Shown piece by piece: positions 8,154 to 15,265 of a stretch of DNA of 42,767 nt. The position numbers and the translations under genes are program-made. The notes beneath the pieces are model-generated. The model worked only from the letters and a program-made list of their open reading frames with translations. It did no database searches and was not told the origin of the DNA. Origin of the DNA: Allomuricauda sp. CP2A (GTDB lineage: Bacteria; Bacteroidota; Bacteroidia; Flavobacteriales; Flavobacteriaceae); NCBI RefSeq assembly GCF_001683915.1, contig NZ_LXTT01000001.1:1-42767 (forward strand). Reading direction: 5' to 3'. Within the stretch, counting starts at the first letter, position 1. Every line of letters starts with the position of its first letter.

Positions 8154-9195
8154 GGACTTCCAAGCCATTCTTCAGAAAATCGATGCATGTCTTAAAAAAG
8201 GCCTGCCCTTTGCTGCCTACCGAAAACCTCGGGAAGAGAGAGTGACCGCTGTTTTTCAGGCTGATGATACATTGTACCAAACTACCAATTTTGAAGAAAA
8301 AGGTTTTGTTTTTGCCCCGTTTGACCTTCAGGACAATGCCATTTTGATCCACCCCGATGAAGTACTTTCAACAGTGGTCAAAATCAAGATCAAGGCTAAA
8401 AAAAGTGCTGTTGACTTTTCAGATAACGGAAAGGAAGCCCATATCAATTTAGTCAAAAAGGGGATTTCTGAAATACAGACCGGCAAACTCCAAAAAGTGG
8501 TACTGTCCAGGAAAATGGAGGTTGAAACCACTACAAAACCGGTTCAAATCCTTCAAAATCTTTTGGACAATTATCCCAACGCCTTTTGCTATCTGTTCCA
8601 TCATCCCAAAGTGGGTACATGGTGCGGCGCCACTCCCGAAACCTTGGTGAAAATCAAAGACAGCAAATTGCATACGATGTCCTTGGCGGCCACTTTACCT
8701 TTTGATGGAGATAAAGCACCGCAATGGGGCACAAAGGAAGTTGAGGAACAGCAAATGGTCTCGGATTACATCCGGGAACGATTGGGACAAGCCATGGAGG
8801 AACTTCATATCGGAAAAGCGGAATCCATCAGGGCTGGCAATCTGTGGCATTTGCGCTCTGAGGTAAAAGGAACTTTATCCCCGGGAAATGACATCAGAAA
8901 AGTTATTACCGCATTGCACCCCACCCCTGCAGTCTGTGGAATACCGGCCCAAGCGGCCAAAGCCTTCATTTTGAAGCATGAAAATTATCAGCGCAATTTT
9001 TACACAGGTTTTTTAGGTGAATTGAACCTGAACAACAAAAGTGAAACCTCACTTTTTGTCAACCTGCGGTGTATGGAATTGCAGGGAAACAAGGCCACTA
9101 TTTTTGTCGGTGGCGGAATCACTTCGGCCTCCCATCCAGAAGGCGAATGGGTTGAGACCCAGAACAAAAGCAAGACCATGATTAACATCCTGTAA
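8134..9195 (+). CDS. menF: Isochorismate synthase (chorismate-binding enzyme), menaquinone pathway
   Basis: 353 residues converting chorismate to isochorismate. The start is TTG at 8134, inside the end of the thioesterase gene; no ATG occurs before the conserved domain begins, so TTG is the best choice. Conserved chorismate-binding motifs are KLQKVVLSR (about residue 122), WCGATPETLVK, MSLAATLPFDG, HLRSEVKGTL, HPTPAVCGIPAQAA and the C-terminal GGGITSASHPEGEW. The shortened N-terminal part is normal for Bacteroidota MenF. Translational coupling to the upstream gene is likely. EntC-type function is less likely because menD follows immediately. Confidence 0.9.
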   Translation: MPYPENRDFQAILQKIDACLKKGLPFAAYRKPREERVTAVFQADDTLYQTTNFEEKGFVFAPFDLQDNAILIHPDEVLSTVVKIKIKAKKSAVDFSDNGKEAHINLVKKGISEIQTGKLQKVVLSRKMEVETTTKPVQILQNLLDNYPNAFCYLFHHPKVGTWCGATPETLVKIKDSKLHTMSLAATLPFDGDKAPQWGTKEVEEQQMVSDYIRERLGQAMEELHIGKAESIRAGNLWHLRSEVKGTLSPGNDIRKVITALHPTPAVCGIPAQAAKAFILKHENYQRNFYTGFLGELNLNNKSETSLFVNLRCMELQGNKATIFVGGGITSASHPEGEWVETQNKSKTMINIL

Positions 9196-9210
9196 TTTGA
9201 TGCTCCTTAA

Positions 9211-9243
9211 TTTAGGGGAATACGGTTTAGGGATGTATTTTTG
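9211..9243 (+). promoter_or_regulatory. Promoter for menD: TTTA -N21- TATTTTTG
   Basis: A -33-like TTTA at 9211-9214 and a perfect -7 box TATTTTTG at 9236-9243 are separated by 21 bases. The in-frame TTG at 9241 lies inside the -7 box, so translation of menD must begin at the ATG at 9250 or 9253. Confidence 0.5.
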
Positions 9244-9249
9244 TGGTCC

Positions 9250-10986
9250 ATGATGTACTCAGATATTCCCTCGGCGCAGACATTGGTACTGTACTTTAAG
9301 TCCAGAGGAGTCAAACATATTGTGATTTCCCCGGGCTCTAGGAATGCTCCCTTGACCATCGGATTTTCCAAAAATCCATTTTTTACCTGTTACAGTATTG
9401 TTGATGAGCGTTGCGCTGCCTTTTTTGCCATGGGAATGGCCCAGCGGTTACAAGAGCCCGTAGCTGTAGTTTGTACCTCGGGAAGTGCGCTTTTGAATTA
9501 TTACCCGGCAGTGGCCGAAGCATTTTATAGCGATATCCCTTTGATCGTGGTTTCTGCGGATAGACCCAGTTATCGGATTGATATTGGTGATGGACAGACC
9601 ATTCGACAGGAAAATGTGCTGGAAAAGCACATCGGCTACTCCGCCAATTTAAAACAGGATCTTTCCCATGCCTCTGAATCTGTTTCAAAATGGGGGGGAG
9701 ATCTTTTAAGGCAAACCCAACAATCGGTTCAGGAGTACAACGAAAGGACGCTTGTGAATGCCTTGCAAATAGCACGGTGGAAAAAAACTCCGGTACACAT
9801 CAACATTCCGTTTGAAGAACCTTTGTACGGTGTTGTGGAAAAGCCAAGCCTGCTGATTTCTGAAAAGAAGATGGATATTCCTATCGATTCAAGTCAAGAA
9901 GATTGGGCAGCATATGCCTCCATTTGGAAGGAAAGTGGTCGGAAAATGATATTGGTAGGGGTCAATCAGCCGAACGCAATGGAAAAAGAAGTGCTGGATG
10001 CCTTGGCCCAAGACGAAAATACTTTGGTGTTTACGGAGACCACCTCCAACATGCACCATCCTGAATTTTTCCCGAGCATAGATAGCATCATCGCACCCAT
10101 TGAAAAGTCGGAGAATAAAGATGCCCTCTTAAAAGCGCTTCAACCTGATATATTGGTCACGTTTGGTGGGTTGATCGTTTCCAAAAAAATCAAGGCGTTT
10201 TTGCGGGCGTATCAACCTAAGGAACATTGGCACGTGGATTCCAAAAAAGCGTTTGATACCTTCTTTTGTCTCTCAAAACACATAAAAGTCGACCCAAACG
10301 ATTTCTTCAAAGCGATTTTACCTGCGGAAACCAAAAAGAGTGACTACAAAACCAAGTGGCAAGAAGCCAAGAAACACTATGAGGCTAGGAGGGAGGCTTA
10401 TCTTGACCAGATTCCATTTTCTGATTTTACTGTTTTTGACCGAGTGATGCAGGATATACCCGAAGGGTATCAGGTGCATTTGGCCAATAGTTCCACGGTG
10501 CGCTACACCCAATTGTTTCCAATGGATGCTTCCTTAAAAGTGTTTTGTAACCGTGGCACCAGTGGCATTGATGGCAGTACATCAACGGCTGTTGGGGCAT
10601 CGATTCATGCAGAGGAACCCACTTTGTTAATCACAGGCGACCTGAGCTTCTTTTACGACAGCAATGGATTGTGGAATGCCCATATTCGCCCTGATTTTAG
10701 GATCATTCTCATCAACAATTCCGGTGGTGGTATTTTTAGGATTCTCCCGGGAAAAGAGGATACGGAGGAGTTTTCCACCTTTTTTGAGACCCAACATTCC
10801 TTCACTGCGGAGCATTTGGCCCAGATGTACGGATTTGACCATTACACGGCAGAAAATGAGCAGGAGCTTGCTGAGGGATTGAACAGTTTTTACGCTACTT
10901 CGCTTAAGCCCAAAATATTAGAAATTAGCACCCCCCGTTTGATGAACAATAAAATTTTGCTTGGGTACTTCGATTTCATATCTTAG
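9250..10986 (+). CDS. menD: SEPHCHC synthase MenD
   Basis: About 578 residues. A thiamine-diphosphate enzyme joining isochorismate and 2-oxoglutarate to give 2-succinyl-5-enolpyruvyl-6-hydroxy-3-cyclohexene-1-carboxylate. Seen: VISPGSRNAPLTIGF at the N-terminus, the TPP-activating Glu in YSIVDERCAAFFAMGMAQ (about residue 48), TSGSALLNYYPAVAEA, a central domain, and the TPP/Mg site GDLSFFYDSNGLW followed by LINNSGGGIFRILPG (about residues 460-500). Length and order match the family. The start is set by the promoter just upstream. It is the second enzyme of the pathway, immediately after menF and with its own promoter. Confidence 0.95.
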   Translation: MMYSDIPSAQTLVLYFKSRGVKHIVISPGSRNAPLTIGFSKNPFFTCYSIVDERCAAFFAMGMAQRLQEPVAVVCTSGSALLNYYPAVAEAFYSDIPLIVVSADRPSYRIDIGDGQTIRQENVLEKHIGYSANLKQDLSHASESVSKWGGDLLRQTQQSVQEYNERTLVNALQIARWKKTPVHINIPFEEPLYGVVEKPSLLISEKKMDIPIDSSQEDWAAYASIWKESGRKMILVGVNQPNAMEKEVLDALAQDENTLVFTETTSNMHHPEFFPSIDSIIAPIEKSENKDALLKALQPDILVTFGGLIVSKKIKAFLRAYQPKEHWHVDSKKAFDTFFCLSKHIKVDPNDFFKAILPAETKKSDYKTKWQEAKKHYEARREAYLDQIPFSDFTVFDRVMQDIPEGYQVHLANSSTVRYTQLFPMDASLKVFCNRGTSGIDGSTSTAVGASIHAEEPTLLITGDLSFFYDSNGLWNAHIRPDFRIILINNSGGGIFRILPGKEDTEEFSTFFETQHSFTAEHLAQMYGFDHYTAENEQELAEGLNSFYATSLKPKILEISTPRLMNNKILLGYFDFIS

Positions 10987-11022
10987 GAGCAAGGTAAAAA
11001 TCAAACAAAACACCAATCAATC

Positions 11023-11364
11023 ATGAGCAAAAGAGACGAGTTGATCACGAAGTACGCCGAGGACATCCAAGGCAAATTTGGGAAGACACCAGACATGGAT
11101 TTATTGACCAAGGTGGCCATCGGGCTGGGCCCTGCCATTTACAATTTGGATGCTTCCCGGGTTTCTGGATCGGATGAAAAGGAATTGGAAACCGTAAAGA
11201 ACAATTTCTTGGTCAAAAAATTGGGACTTGCGGACAGTCCAGCCCTAATGGAAGCCATTGGCAGCGTTATTGATGGTTATGGACGTTCCGAAAAGAACAA
11301 GTACCGCGCTGTGATCTACTATATGCTGACCAAGTATTTTGGAAAAGAATCCGTTTATAACTAA
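11023..11364 (+). CDS. DUF2853 family protein
   Basis: 113 residues, beginning MSKRDELITKYAEDI, with LLTKVAIGLGPAIYNLDASRVSGSDEKEL and a C-terminal NKYRAVIYYMLTKYFGKE. This is the DUF2853 family, small soluble alpha-helical proteins whose function is unknown. No signal peptide or membrane segment. It lies 36 bases after menD, probably in the same transcript, and is followed by a good intrinsic terminator. The recurrent placement next to menD in flavobacteria is recalled from family experience, and a role in quinone metabolism is only a guess. Confidence 0.85.
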   Translation: MSKRDELITKYAEDIQGKFGKTPDMDLLTKVAIGLGPAIYNLDASRVSGSDEKELETVKNNFLVKKLGLADSPALMEAIGSVIDGYGRSEKNKYRAVIYYMLTKYFGKESVYN

Positions 11365-11386
11365 AGGGGTCAAAAAATCAAATAGG

Positions 11387-11411
11387 GCTGTCCTTTTGGG
11401 CGGCTTTTTTT
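11387..11411 (+). terminator. Intrinsic terminator after the menF-menD-DUF2853 unit
   Basis: The stem GCTGTCC (11387-11393) pairs with GGGCGGC (11398-11404) over a TTTT loop, with two G-U pairs, followed by seven T. The T-run also falls where the -33 region of the next promoter should be. Confidence 0.75.
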
Positions 11412-11437
11412 ATACCCGTATTTTCAGTCTACCTTTG
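11406..11437 (+). promoter_or_regulatory. Promoter of the CvfB-like gene, -7 box TACCTTTG
   Basis: A perfect TAnnTTTG at 11430-11437 ends 4 bases before the ATG at 11442, so the mRNA would be leaderless or nearly so. The -33 position (about 11406-11409, spacer 20) falls in the T-run of the upstream terminator. Confidence 0.5.
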
Positions 11438-11441
11438 CACT

Positions 11442-12272
11442 ATGATAGAATTGGGAAACTATAACACCTTAAAAGTATTGCGAAGCACAAGTGTTGGCCT
11501 TTTCTTGGGCGACGAAGAGGGCACAGAGGTGCTGCTGCCCAACAAATATGTCCCCGAGGATTTTCAGATTGATGCAGAAATGGAGGTGTTTTGTTATCTC
11601 GATAATAATGAGCGGCCCATCGCCACTACCCTAAAACCTTACATTAAGCGCAATGGTTTTGCCTTTTTAAAAGTGGCTGAGGTGACTGACTTCGGTGCCT
11701 TTATGGATTGGGGACTGGAGAAACACCTTTTGGTGCCTTTTCGGGAGCAGACTGAACGGATGGAGGAAGGCAAGAAATATGTGGTACACTGCTATCTGGA
11801 TGAAGAGTCCTTCCGGTTGGTGGGTTCAAGTAAGATAAACAAGTTTTTGTCCAATGAGAATACGGCCTATGAAGTGAATGACGAGGTGGACGTTCTGGTG
11901 ACCCGAAAAACACCCTTGGGATGGGAGGTGATCGTGGACCAAAAACACAAAGGACTCATTTTTGATAGTGACTTGTTCAAGCCTGTTTCAGTGGGCAGTG
12001 GATTTAAGGGGTATATCAAAAATGTAAGGGACGATAAAAAAATAGACGTTTCCCCGCAGCCCATCGGGGCGCAAATGTTGGAGCCAACCGCCAAAATGAT
12101 ATTCGATAAACTGCACGAGAACAATGGCTTTTTGCCCCTTCACGACAAGTCTTCCCCGGAAGAGATTCAAAATGCGCTCCATTTGAGCAAAAAGGCTTTT
12201 AAAAAAGGAGTGGGGATATTGTACCGACAGCGGAAAATAAATATTAAGGATGATGGCATTTATTTGGTTTGA
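11442..12272 (+). CDS. CvfB-like S1 RNA-binding protein
   Basis: 276 residues with three S1-like OB domains followed by a C-terminal winged-helix segment, the arrangement of CvfB/YitL. The first domain holds GLFLGDEEGTEVLLPNKYV (about residues 20-38), the second FGAFMDWGLEKHLLVPFREQ (about 86-105), the third WEVIVDQKHKGLIFDSDLF, and the end reads GVGILYRQRKINIKDDGIYLV. CvfB proteins bind RNA and affect virulence-gene expression in Staphylococcus; the role in Bacteroidota is not established. It has its own promoter and terminator-bounded upstream end, so it is transcriptionally separate from menD despite the constant neighbourhood. Confidence 0.85.
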   Translation: MIELGNYNTLKVLRSTSVGLFLGDEEGTEVLLPNKYVPEDFQIDAEMEVFCYLDNNERPIATTLKPYIKRNGFAFLKVAEVTDFGAFMDWGLEKHLLVPFREQTERMEEGKKYVVHCYLDEESFRLVGSSKINKFLSNENTAYEVNDEVDVLVTRKTPLGWEVIVDQKHKGLIFDSDLFKPVSVGSGFKGYIKNVRDDKKIDVSPQPIGAQMLEPTAKMIFDKLHENNGFLPLHDKSSPEEIQNALHLSKKAFKKGVGILYRQRKINIKDDGIYLV

Positions 12273-12333
12273 AGAGCTAGGAATCAGTAAGTTCTCAATA
12301 AAACCCCTGTAGCGATAAATTCACACCGCTAAG

Positions 12334-12364
12334 TTTTTTTCTTTACGTAAAAATTTTACATTTG
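12334..12364 (+). promoter_or_regulatory. Promoter of the SPOR-like protein/menA unit: TTTT -N19- TACATTTG
   Basis: A perfect -7 box TACATTTG at 12357-12364 with a T-rich -33 region at 12334-12337. Predicted start of transcription is near 12371, leaving about 60 bases of 5' leader before the ATG at 12431. Confidence 0.5.
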
Positions 12365-12430
12365 TATTTATGTATTAACTTACTGGAAGCTATGTCTTTA
12401 GCATAGTACCGAACCAAAACCACTTAACAT

Positions 12431-13033
12431 ATGCCTTTTATTGAAGAAAGTGACCTGTTGGACCTTCATAAGGATATAGATAAGGCCCAGATTATCAACG
12501 AAAGACTTTTGGACCAAATCAAGTATAAAAACAAGGACCTCCGAAAGATAAAGCTACAACGCAATATTTTACTGGGCATTACCGGTTTGTTTGTCATTGG
12601 GGTTTTGGCCATCACTTCGTTCACTGCGGGATTGAGCAGTAAAAATTCATTTGAAAATCAGAACAACCACCTTTTGGTTTCCATAGATAGTTTGGATGCT
12701 GTAAAAACACGCATAGACAATCTGAAAGCGCAAAATGAAGAGCTTAGTTTGGTTCGGGAGTTCTATTTGGCCAAGGCATTTTTGGACAAGGAAAAAATAT
12801 ATTCCGTACAGGTAAAATCCTTTGTGGACAACAATGTCACTTTAGCTTCTGAAGCATTGACCAATACTCTTTTTGTAAAGACAAATCCTTTCTACGCCTA
12901 TTCACTTGGTAATTTTGAAACTTTGGACGAGGCCCAATCGTTCAGGAAACAATTGGTTCAGATGGGCTTTAAGGATGCCTTTGTGGCTTCTTACAAAGAT
13001 GGCAAACGGATACAAATAGAAGACCCTTATTAA
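12431..13033 (+). CDS. Membrane-anchored coiled-coil protein with SPOR-like C-terminal domain
   Basis: 200 residues: an N-terminal charged helical region (1-45), one membrane segment ILLGITGLFVIGVLAITSF (about 49-67), a coiled-coil stretch rich in Leu, Asp and Asn (about 75-115), then a domain with YSVQVKSFVDN, YAYSLGNFETLDEAQSFRKQ and GFKDAFVASYKDGKRI. The last part has the beta-alpha-beta pattern and the final GFkDAFVvay element of SPOR domains, which bind denuded peptidoglycan at division sites. This suggests an inner-membrane protein with a periplasmic tail. It sits 2 bases before menA, so they form one transcript, but a role in quinone synthesis is not evident. The domain call is by pattern only. 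Confidence 0.7.
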   Translation: MPFIEESDLLDLHKDIDKAQIINERLLDQIKYKNKDLRKIKLQRNILLGITGLFVIGVLAITSFTAGLSSKNSFENQNNHLLVSIDSLDAVKTRIDNLKAQNEELSLVREFYLAKAFLDKEKIYSVQVKSFVDNNVTLASEALTNTLFVKTNPFYAYSLGNFETLDEAQSFRKQLVQMGFKDAFVASYKDGKRIQIEDPY

Positions 13034-13035
13034 TC

Positions 13036-13944
13036 TTGGCAAATGTAAAGGCCTGGATACAGGCCGCTAGACTGCGGACCCTTCCTCTTTCTTTATCGGG
13101 AATTATTGTCGGTACAGCCTTGGCCCAAAAAAAAGGGTTTTTTGAGCTGGGCATTTTTGTGTTGGCCCTGTTGACCACTATTGGTTTTCAGGTTACCTCC
13201 AACTTTGCCAATGATTATGGCGATGGGGTAAAGGGCACCGACAATGAAGATCGGATTGGCCCCGCCAGGGCACTGCAAAGTGGATTGCTTTCAAGACCCG
13301 TTCTGAAAAAAGGGATCATTGTTTCAATTATCGTTACCATGGTGTTGGCCATGGCTCTGATCTATAGGGCTTTTGGCACTGAGGATTTGATCTACGTGCT
13401 CCTCTTTTTCTTTTTGGGGACCTTGAGCATCTGGGCGGCCCTTAAATACACCATAGGTTCCAATGCATATGGGTATATAGGTTTGGGTGATGTGTTCGTT
13501 TTTCTTTTTTTTGGACTTTTAGGGGTTTTGGGCAGCATGTTTTTATATACCAAGGCTTTGGATTGGGTCTCGGTTCTGCCGGCCGTGGCCATTGGGCTGT
13601 TGTGTGTGGGGGTACTCAACCTGAACAATCTTAGGGATGTGGTATCGGACAAAAAGCACGGAAAGAACACTTTGGTGGTTAAAATGGGGTTTGCGAACGG
13701 AAAACGCTATCATTTTATGTTGATTTTCATCGCTTTTTTGTGTTTTCTCGGTTATATCTGGATGGAAAGCATCAACCTTTGGAACTCCTATTTTATGGTG
13801 GCCTTTGTGCCTATTTTGATCCATTTGGCAACCGTTTTTAAAACCGATGAACCAGGCGAACTTGATGGGGAACTTAAAAAATTGGCTCTCAGTACCTTTG
13901 CACTGGCGATATTGTTCTATATTGCTATCAATAATTTTTTGTAA
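13036..13944 (+). CDS. menA: 1,4-dihydroxy-2-naphthoate polyprenyltransferase MenA
   Basis: 302 residues, a UbiA-superfamily integral membrane prenyltransferase that attaches the polyprenyl tail to DHNA. The start is TTG at 13036 (product begins MANVKAWIQAARLRTLPLS), because no in-frame ATG precedes the conserved N-terminus. The two Asp-rich Mg/diphosphate motifs are NFANDYGDGVKGTDNEDR (about residues 56-73) and NLNNLRDVVSDKKHGKNTL (about 196-214). Eight or so hydrophobic helices cover the rest. Its stop codon forms part of the -7 box of the next gene (response regulator). The assignment to MenA rather than UbiA is clear from the motifs and neighbours. Confidence 0.93.
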   Translation: MANVKAWIQAARLRTLPLSLSGIIVGTALAQKKGFFELGIFVLALLTTIGFQVTSNFANDYGDGVKGTDNEDRIGPARALQSGLLSRPVLKKGIIVSIIVTMVLAMALIYRAFGTEDLIYVLLFFFLGTLSIWAALKYTIGSNAYGYIGLGDVFVFLFFGLLGVLGSMFLYTKALDWVSVLPAVAIGLLCVGVLNLNNLRDVVSDKKHGKNTLVVKMGFANGKRYHFMLIFIAFLCFLGYIWMESINLWNSYFMVAFVPILIHLATVFKTDEPGELDGELKKLALSTFALAILFYIAINNFL

Positions 13945-13949
13945 TTTTG
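13942..13949 (+). promoter_or_regulatory. -7 box TAATTTTG for the LytTR regulator, overlapping the menA stop
   Basis: A perfect TAnnTTTG whose first three bases are the menA TAA stop. It lies 28 bases before the TTG start at 13978. A weak ATTG lies 17 bases upstream, a spacing shorter than usual. Confidence 0.45.
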
Positions 13950-13977
13950 AGATACAACCAAATAAACTTTAAGGAAC

Positions 13978-14733
13978 TTGGAACATCCGATTAAAATATT
14001 AATTGTTGAGGACAATGTCATTATCGCTGATGACATGCAGTCCATGCTGGAAGAAATCGGCTATGAGATCGTGGACAATGTCATTGTTTATGAGCAGGCT
14101 GTGGAGGTATTGAAAAACAATCATGTGGACTTGGTCTTGATCGACATTATTCTGGCTTCCGATAAAACAGGCATCGATCTTGGAAAGCACATTAGGGAAT
14201 CGTACAATATTCCTTTCATCTTTGTGACCTCCAACTCGGACAGGGCAACGGTTGAGAATGCCAAAACCGTAAAACCTGATGGCTATTTGGTAAAACCATT
14301 TGAACAACAGGATTTGTACACCTCCATAGAAATTGCACTTTCCAATTTCAACTATAACAAGAAAGGTGAAATTAGGGATGCTGAGGGAGAAGAAGGTGAA
14401 AGCTTTACTTCCAATTCTGTTTTAAAGGATTCCATCTTCGTAAAAAAACAACACCTGTACTACAGAATTCAGTTTACGGATATCCAGTTTATCAAAGCAG
14501 ATAATGTTTATTTGGAAGTGAACACGGCAGACAAAAAGTTTTTGGTTCGTTCCCCGCTCAAGGATTATTTGGAGAAATTACCCAAAAACAAGTTTTATAG
14601 GGCACACAAATCCTATATCGTGAATGTGGATCACATCGATGCCATCAACTCAAAAGATATTATGATCAATAATAACTTGATTCCAATTTCCAAGGATTTC
14701 AAGGAATTTATCCTTTCCTCGATGAACAGTTGA
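13978..14733 (+). CDS. LytTR-family two-component response regulator
   Basis: 251 residues with a TTG start (MEHPIKILIVEDNVIIADDM). A CheY-like receiver occupies about residues 1-122: acidic pair ED near residue 11, phosphoacceptor Asp in LVLIDIILAS (about 54-58), Thr in FIFVTSNSD, and Lys in GYLVKPFEQQD. An acidic linker (EIRDAEGEEGES) leads to a LytTR DNA-binding domain (about 150-251) with FIKADNVYLEVNTADKKFLV, KDYLEKLPKNKFYRAHKSYI and a C-terminal LIPISKDFKEF. LytTR domains bind direct repeats on one DNA face, usually spaced about 21 bp. Exactly such repeats lie upstream of the adjacent histidine kinase gene, so that is its likely target. It is bracketed by menA and menC without being related to them. 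Confidence 0.93.
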   Translation: MEHPIKILIVEDNVIIADDMQSMLEEIGYEIVDNVIVYEQAVEVLKNNHVDLVLIDIILASDKTGIDLGKHIRESYNIPFIFVTSNSDRATVENAKTVKPDGYLVKPFEQQDLYTSIEIALSNFNYNKKGEIRDAEGEEGESFTSNSVLKDSIFVKKQHLYYRIQFTDIQFIKADNVYLEVNTADKKFLVRSPLKDYLEKLPKNKFYRAHKSYIVNVDHIDAINSKDIMINNNLIPISKDFKEFILSSMNS

Positions 14734-14760
14734 TTTCAAGAGGAAAACAAGAATATAAAG

Positions 14761-14784
14761 AGTGCCCTTAGGGGCACTTTTTTT
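14761..14784 (+). terminator. Intrinsic terminator of the LytTR regulator gene
   Basis: The perfect 7-bp stem AGTGCCC/GGGCACT (14761-14767, 14772-14778) with a TTAG loop is followed by six T. It ends the transcript 28 bases after the stop codon and separates the regulator from the kinase. Confidence 0.85.
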
Positions 14785-14827
14785 ATGCCACAATCTTTTC
14801 AGTGCCAATGACCACAACTTTTTAAGG

Positions 14828-14873
14828 GTTCACAACAATGTTTTTCAGCAATGGAATTCCTCGCATACTTTAG
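14828..14873 (+). promoter_or_regulatory. Candidate activated promoter (box GTTCACAACAAT plus TACTTTAG) for a small RNA
   Basis: The box at 14828-14839 matches 11 of 12 bases of the TTTCACAACAAT box upstream of the histidine kinase gene. CACAAC starts exactly 35 bases before the -7-like element TACTTTAG (14866-14873, one mismatch to TAnnTTTG), the same distance as at the kinase promoter. No -33 TTTG is present, as expected for an activator-dependent promoter. Confidence 0.4.
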
Positions 14874-14879
14874 CAGTGT

Positions 14880-14957
14880 AATTAATTAGAAAGTAATTTT
14901 TTCATTTTCATATAGTGTTCTCGTAAAAGGGTCTTGTTTAATAGCAAGGCCTTTTTT
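14880..14957 (+). ncRNA. Candidate small RNA between LytTR regulator and kinase genes
   Basis: Lies between the terminator of the regulator gene and a second terminator at 14930-14957. The start is inferred from the TACTTTAG element at 14866-14873. No ATG occurs in the segment, so it is unlikely to encode a peptide. The predicted transcript of about 78 nt has an A/U-rich single-stranded 5' half and a terminal hairpin, a common sRNA layout. The reading is by inspection only. The main competing reading is a small Cys-rich ORF on the opposite strand. Confidence 0.35.
14930..14957 (+). terminator. Intrinsic terminator in the regulator-kinase gap
   Basis: The stem GGTCTTG (14930-14936) pairs with CAAGGCC (14945-14951; one G-U pair) over loop TTTAATAG, followed by six T. 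An upstream A-run can extend the stem. No gene ends here, so an unannotated transcript is implied. Confidence 0.6.
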
Positions 14958-15013
14958 GGTTTTATAGAAGTAGCCAAAATCCATGAAATGCACAAAACAT
15001 CGACAAAAGGTTG

Positions 15014-15065
15014 TTTCACATACCTCTGGATACATTTCACAACAGAAATTGGCAGTTTCACAACA
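15014..15065 (+). promoter_or_regulatory. Three TTTCACA direct repeats, 21-bp spacing: likely LytTR binding sites
   Basis: TTTCACATAC at 15014, TTTCACAACA at 15035 and TTTCACAACA at 15056 start exactly 21 bases apart, two helical turns. The core TTTCACA is identical in all three while the bases between are not, as expected for protein sites rather than a tandem duplication. LytTR regulators such as AgrA use paired 9-bp direct repeats with 12-bp spacers, giving the same 21-bp period. Confidence 0.5.
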
Positions 15066-15093
15066 ATACTGAACAACTCTGTCCCTTTGCATT

Positions 15094-15101
15094 TAATTTT
15101 G
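15094..15101 (+). promoter_or_regulatory. -7 box TAATTTTG of the histidine kinase gene, no -33 element
   Basis: A perfect TAnnTTTG. The -33 position (about 15070-15074) lacks TTTG, and the third TTTCACA repeat ends at 15065 just upstream. Transcription would start near 15108, leaving a leader of about 158 bases before the ATG at 15266. Confidence 0.5.
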
Positions 15102-15265
15102 GCACTAAACTAACGTTCTTTATATACCCCATACGTTGATTCCAAAGGTTGAGTCAATACGATCCATCCAGCGCAGAAATCATCTATAGGGAAATAAAAA
15201 TAAAGGGCACAAACAATACTGTGGGATTCCAAATAATTTTTTGGGATGCTGTATATAGTAAATTA

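Larger units (their letters stand above)
14734..15265. other. 532-base regulator-kinase intergenic region
   Basis: Contains, in order, the terminator of the regulator gene, a candidate activated promoter, a short ATG-free segment, a second terminator, three 21-bp spaced TTTCACA repeats, a -7 box and a leader of about 158 bases. Only a Cys-rich minus-strand ORF (14886-15092), judged spurious, competes with this reading. Confidence 0.7.

Noticed and set aside
9241..9249. TTG start for menD
   Set aside because: It lies inside the -7 box TATTTTTG, so it cannot be in the transcript.
14886..15092. Cys-rich 68-codon ORF on the minus strand (CCETANFCCEMYPEVCETT-like)
   Set aside because: Its 7-residue repeat arises from the 21-bp spaced TTTCACA boxes. 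Only the 7-base cores are conserved, which fits DNA sites better than a protein. It also covers a terminator and promoter elements on the plus strand. It remains the main alternative and is worth a conservation check.
15149..15265. TTG start adding 39 residues to the histidine kinase
   Set aside because: The ATG at 15266 begins directly with a signal peptide; the extra residues would bury it.
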